Shown piece by piece: positions 63,645 through 64,000 of a DNA stretch of 64,000 nucleotides. A program made the translations under genes and the position numbers. Every line of letters starts with the position of its first letter. Position 1 is the stretch's first letter. The notes beneath the pieces were generated by a model, which was not told the DNA's origin, did not search any database, and saw nothing but the letters and a program-made list of their open reading frames with translations. The stretch lies in assembly GCA_030427585.1 (NCBI GenBank), contig JAUIBW010000005.1, forward strand, positions 124,001 to 188,000. The letters run 5' to 3'. The DNA comes from Bacteroidia bacterium. GTDB lineage: Bacteria > Bacteroidota > Bacteroidia > Flavobacteriales > Flavobacteriaceae.

Positions 63645-63698
63645 ACTCTTAATCATAATACATTATTAATCTTTTAGAAACACAAATTGATTAAGAGT
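63645..63698 (+). promoter_or_regulatory. Leader inverted repeat of the SusC-like gene
   Basis: ACTCTTAATCA and TGATTAAGAGT are perfect 11-bp complements 32 nt apart in the transcribed leader; they can form a long-range hairpin or be a second operator. Confidence 0.4.
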
Positions 63699-63745
63699 TT
63701 ATTAGAGAAATCAGCAGTCAAATTATTAACTAAACCAATTTTAAT

Positions 63746-64000
63746 ATGAAGAATAAATTAGGATATCTATTTTTTGTGCTTACCTTCATGTCATTTTCCA
63801 ATATGATTACCGCCCAGGAAATTACAATTACTGGAAAAGTAGCAGATAATACAGGAATGTTATTACCAGGGGTAAACATTATTATAAAAGACTCTTCTAT
63901 AGGAACACAAACTGATTTTGACGGAAACTATTCATTAGCAGCCTCATCAGGAGACACATTGTTATTTAGTTATCTAGGAATGGAAACTCAAAGCATTACG
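63746..64000 (+). CDS. SusC/RagA-family TonB-dependent receptor (partial, N-terminal 85 residues)
   Basis: The start is ATG at 63746; the frame stays open to the window end. The signal peptide runs to about residue 24 (MITAQ) and is followed by the carboxypeptidase-regulatory-like domain (ITGKVADNTGMLLPGVNI, GTQTDFDGNYSL, LFSYLGMETQSIT), the usual first domain of SusC-type receptors before the TonB box. It would import peptides or glycans with energy from TonB. A SusD-like partner should follow outside the window. Confidence 0.92.
   Translation, partial: MKNKLGYLFFVLTFMSFSNMITAQEITITGKVADNTGMLLPGVNIIIKDSSIGTQTDFDGNYSLAASSGDTLLFSYLGMETQSIT

Overview
The window looks like chromosomal DNA of a marine Bacteroidota, most likely the family Flavobacteriaceae (Aquimarina-like; the genus is a guess). 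The signs are low GC, promoters with a TAnnTTTG -7 box and few Shine-Dalgarno sites, a SusC-type receptor, a type IX secretion C-terminal sorting domain, a flavobacterial-style DnaJ with half of its zinc-finger motifs missing, many short-lipobox lipoproteins and a tmRNA tag reading GENNYALAA. No rRNA, tRNA, CRISPR array or intact insertion sequence was seen.

Layout. 1-7.8 kb: an ABC ATPase cut by the window edge, the grpE-dnaJ chaperone operon, a YceI lipoprotein, an epimerase, mnmD, a DUF4920 lipoprotein, ilvE (with a possible Leu-rich leader peptide) and a MazG-like protein. 8.0-12.0 kb: a two-component module (lipoprotein, TPR histidine kinase, NarL-type regulator) followed by an unknown 262-residue protein. 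12-30.9 kb: mainly housekeeping and metabolic genes (M49 peptidase, crcB, an OmpL-like porin with a broken duplicate of its 3' end, an MFS transporter, a DJ-1-like lipoprotein, an Lrp regulator, an alanine:sodium symporter, a 7TM-LuxR protein, IcmF mutase, PurU). 31-38 kb: an ankyrin protein, an MBL lipoprotein, small Flavobacteriia-type proteins, pyrF, an NAD(P)-dependent dehydrogenase and the tmRNA gene ssrA, whose 3' end is repeated 154 bp downstream like an integration scar. 38-41 kb: a FrnE-like thioredoxin-fold protein and a processive-type glycosyltransferase.

41.3-51.4 kb is the most unusual part. A second, paralogous TPR histidine kinase with an unknown 230-residue partner and a decayed response regulator is divergent from a four-gene operon: a caspase-like protease with a C-terminal helical domain resembling effector-associated domain 11 (EAD11), a 1091-residue membrane protein of unknown family, and two small membrane proteins that carry a similar EAD11-like domain at their N-termini. 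I read this as a membrane-tethered, caspase-centred conflict (defence or cell-suicide) system. Near-palindromic 18-bp sites of the form ATACCC-N6-GGGTAT occur in front of both histidine-kinase loci, the 262- and 230-residue genes and the caspase gene, suggesting that the intact regulator at 10.5 kb controls both loci.

51.7-64 kb appears devoted to proline and hydroxyproline-rich peptide use: an S37 peptidase lipoprotein, a pyrroline-2-carboxylate reductase-like protein coupled to a trans-3-hydroxyproline dehydratase (Cys/Thr catalytic pair), two M24 Xaa-Pro peptidases, an alpha-ketoglutarate-semialdehyde-type dehydrogenase and a DHDPS-family deaminase candidate, a secreted BSP-family metallopeptidase, an AsnC-type regulator and the start of a SusC-like TonB receptor. 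Together they suggest uptake and breakdown of collagen-like material to proline and 2-oxoglutarate. All function calls are from reading the sequence only; no database search was run.
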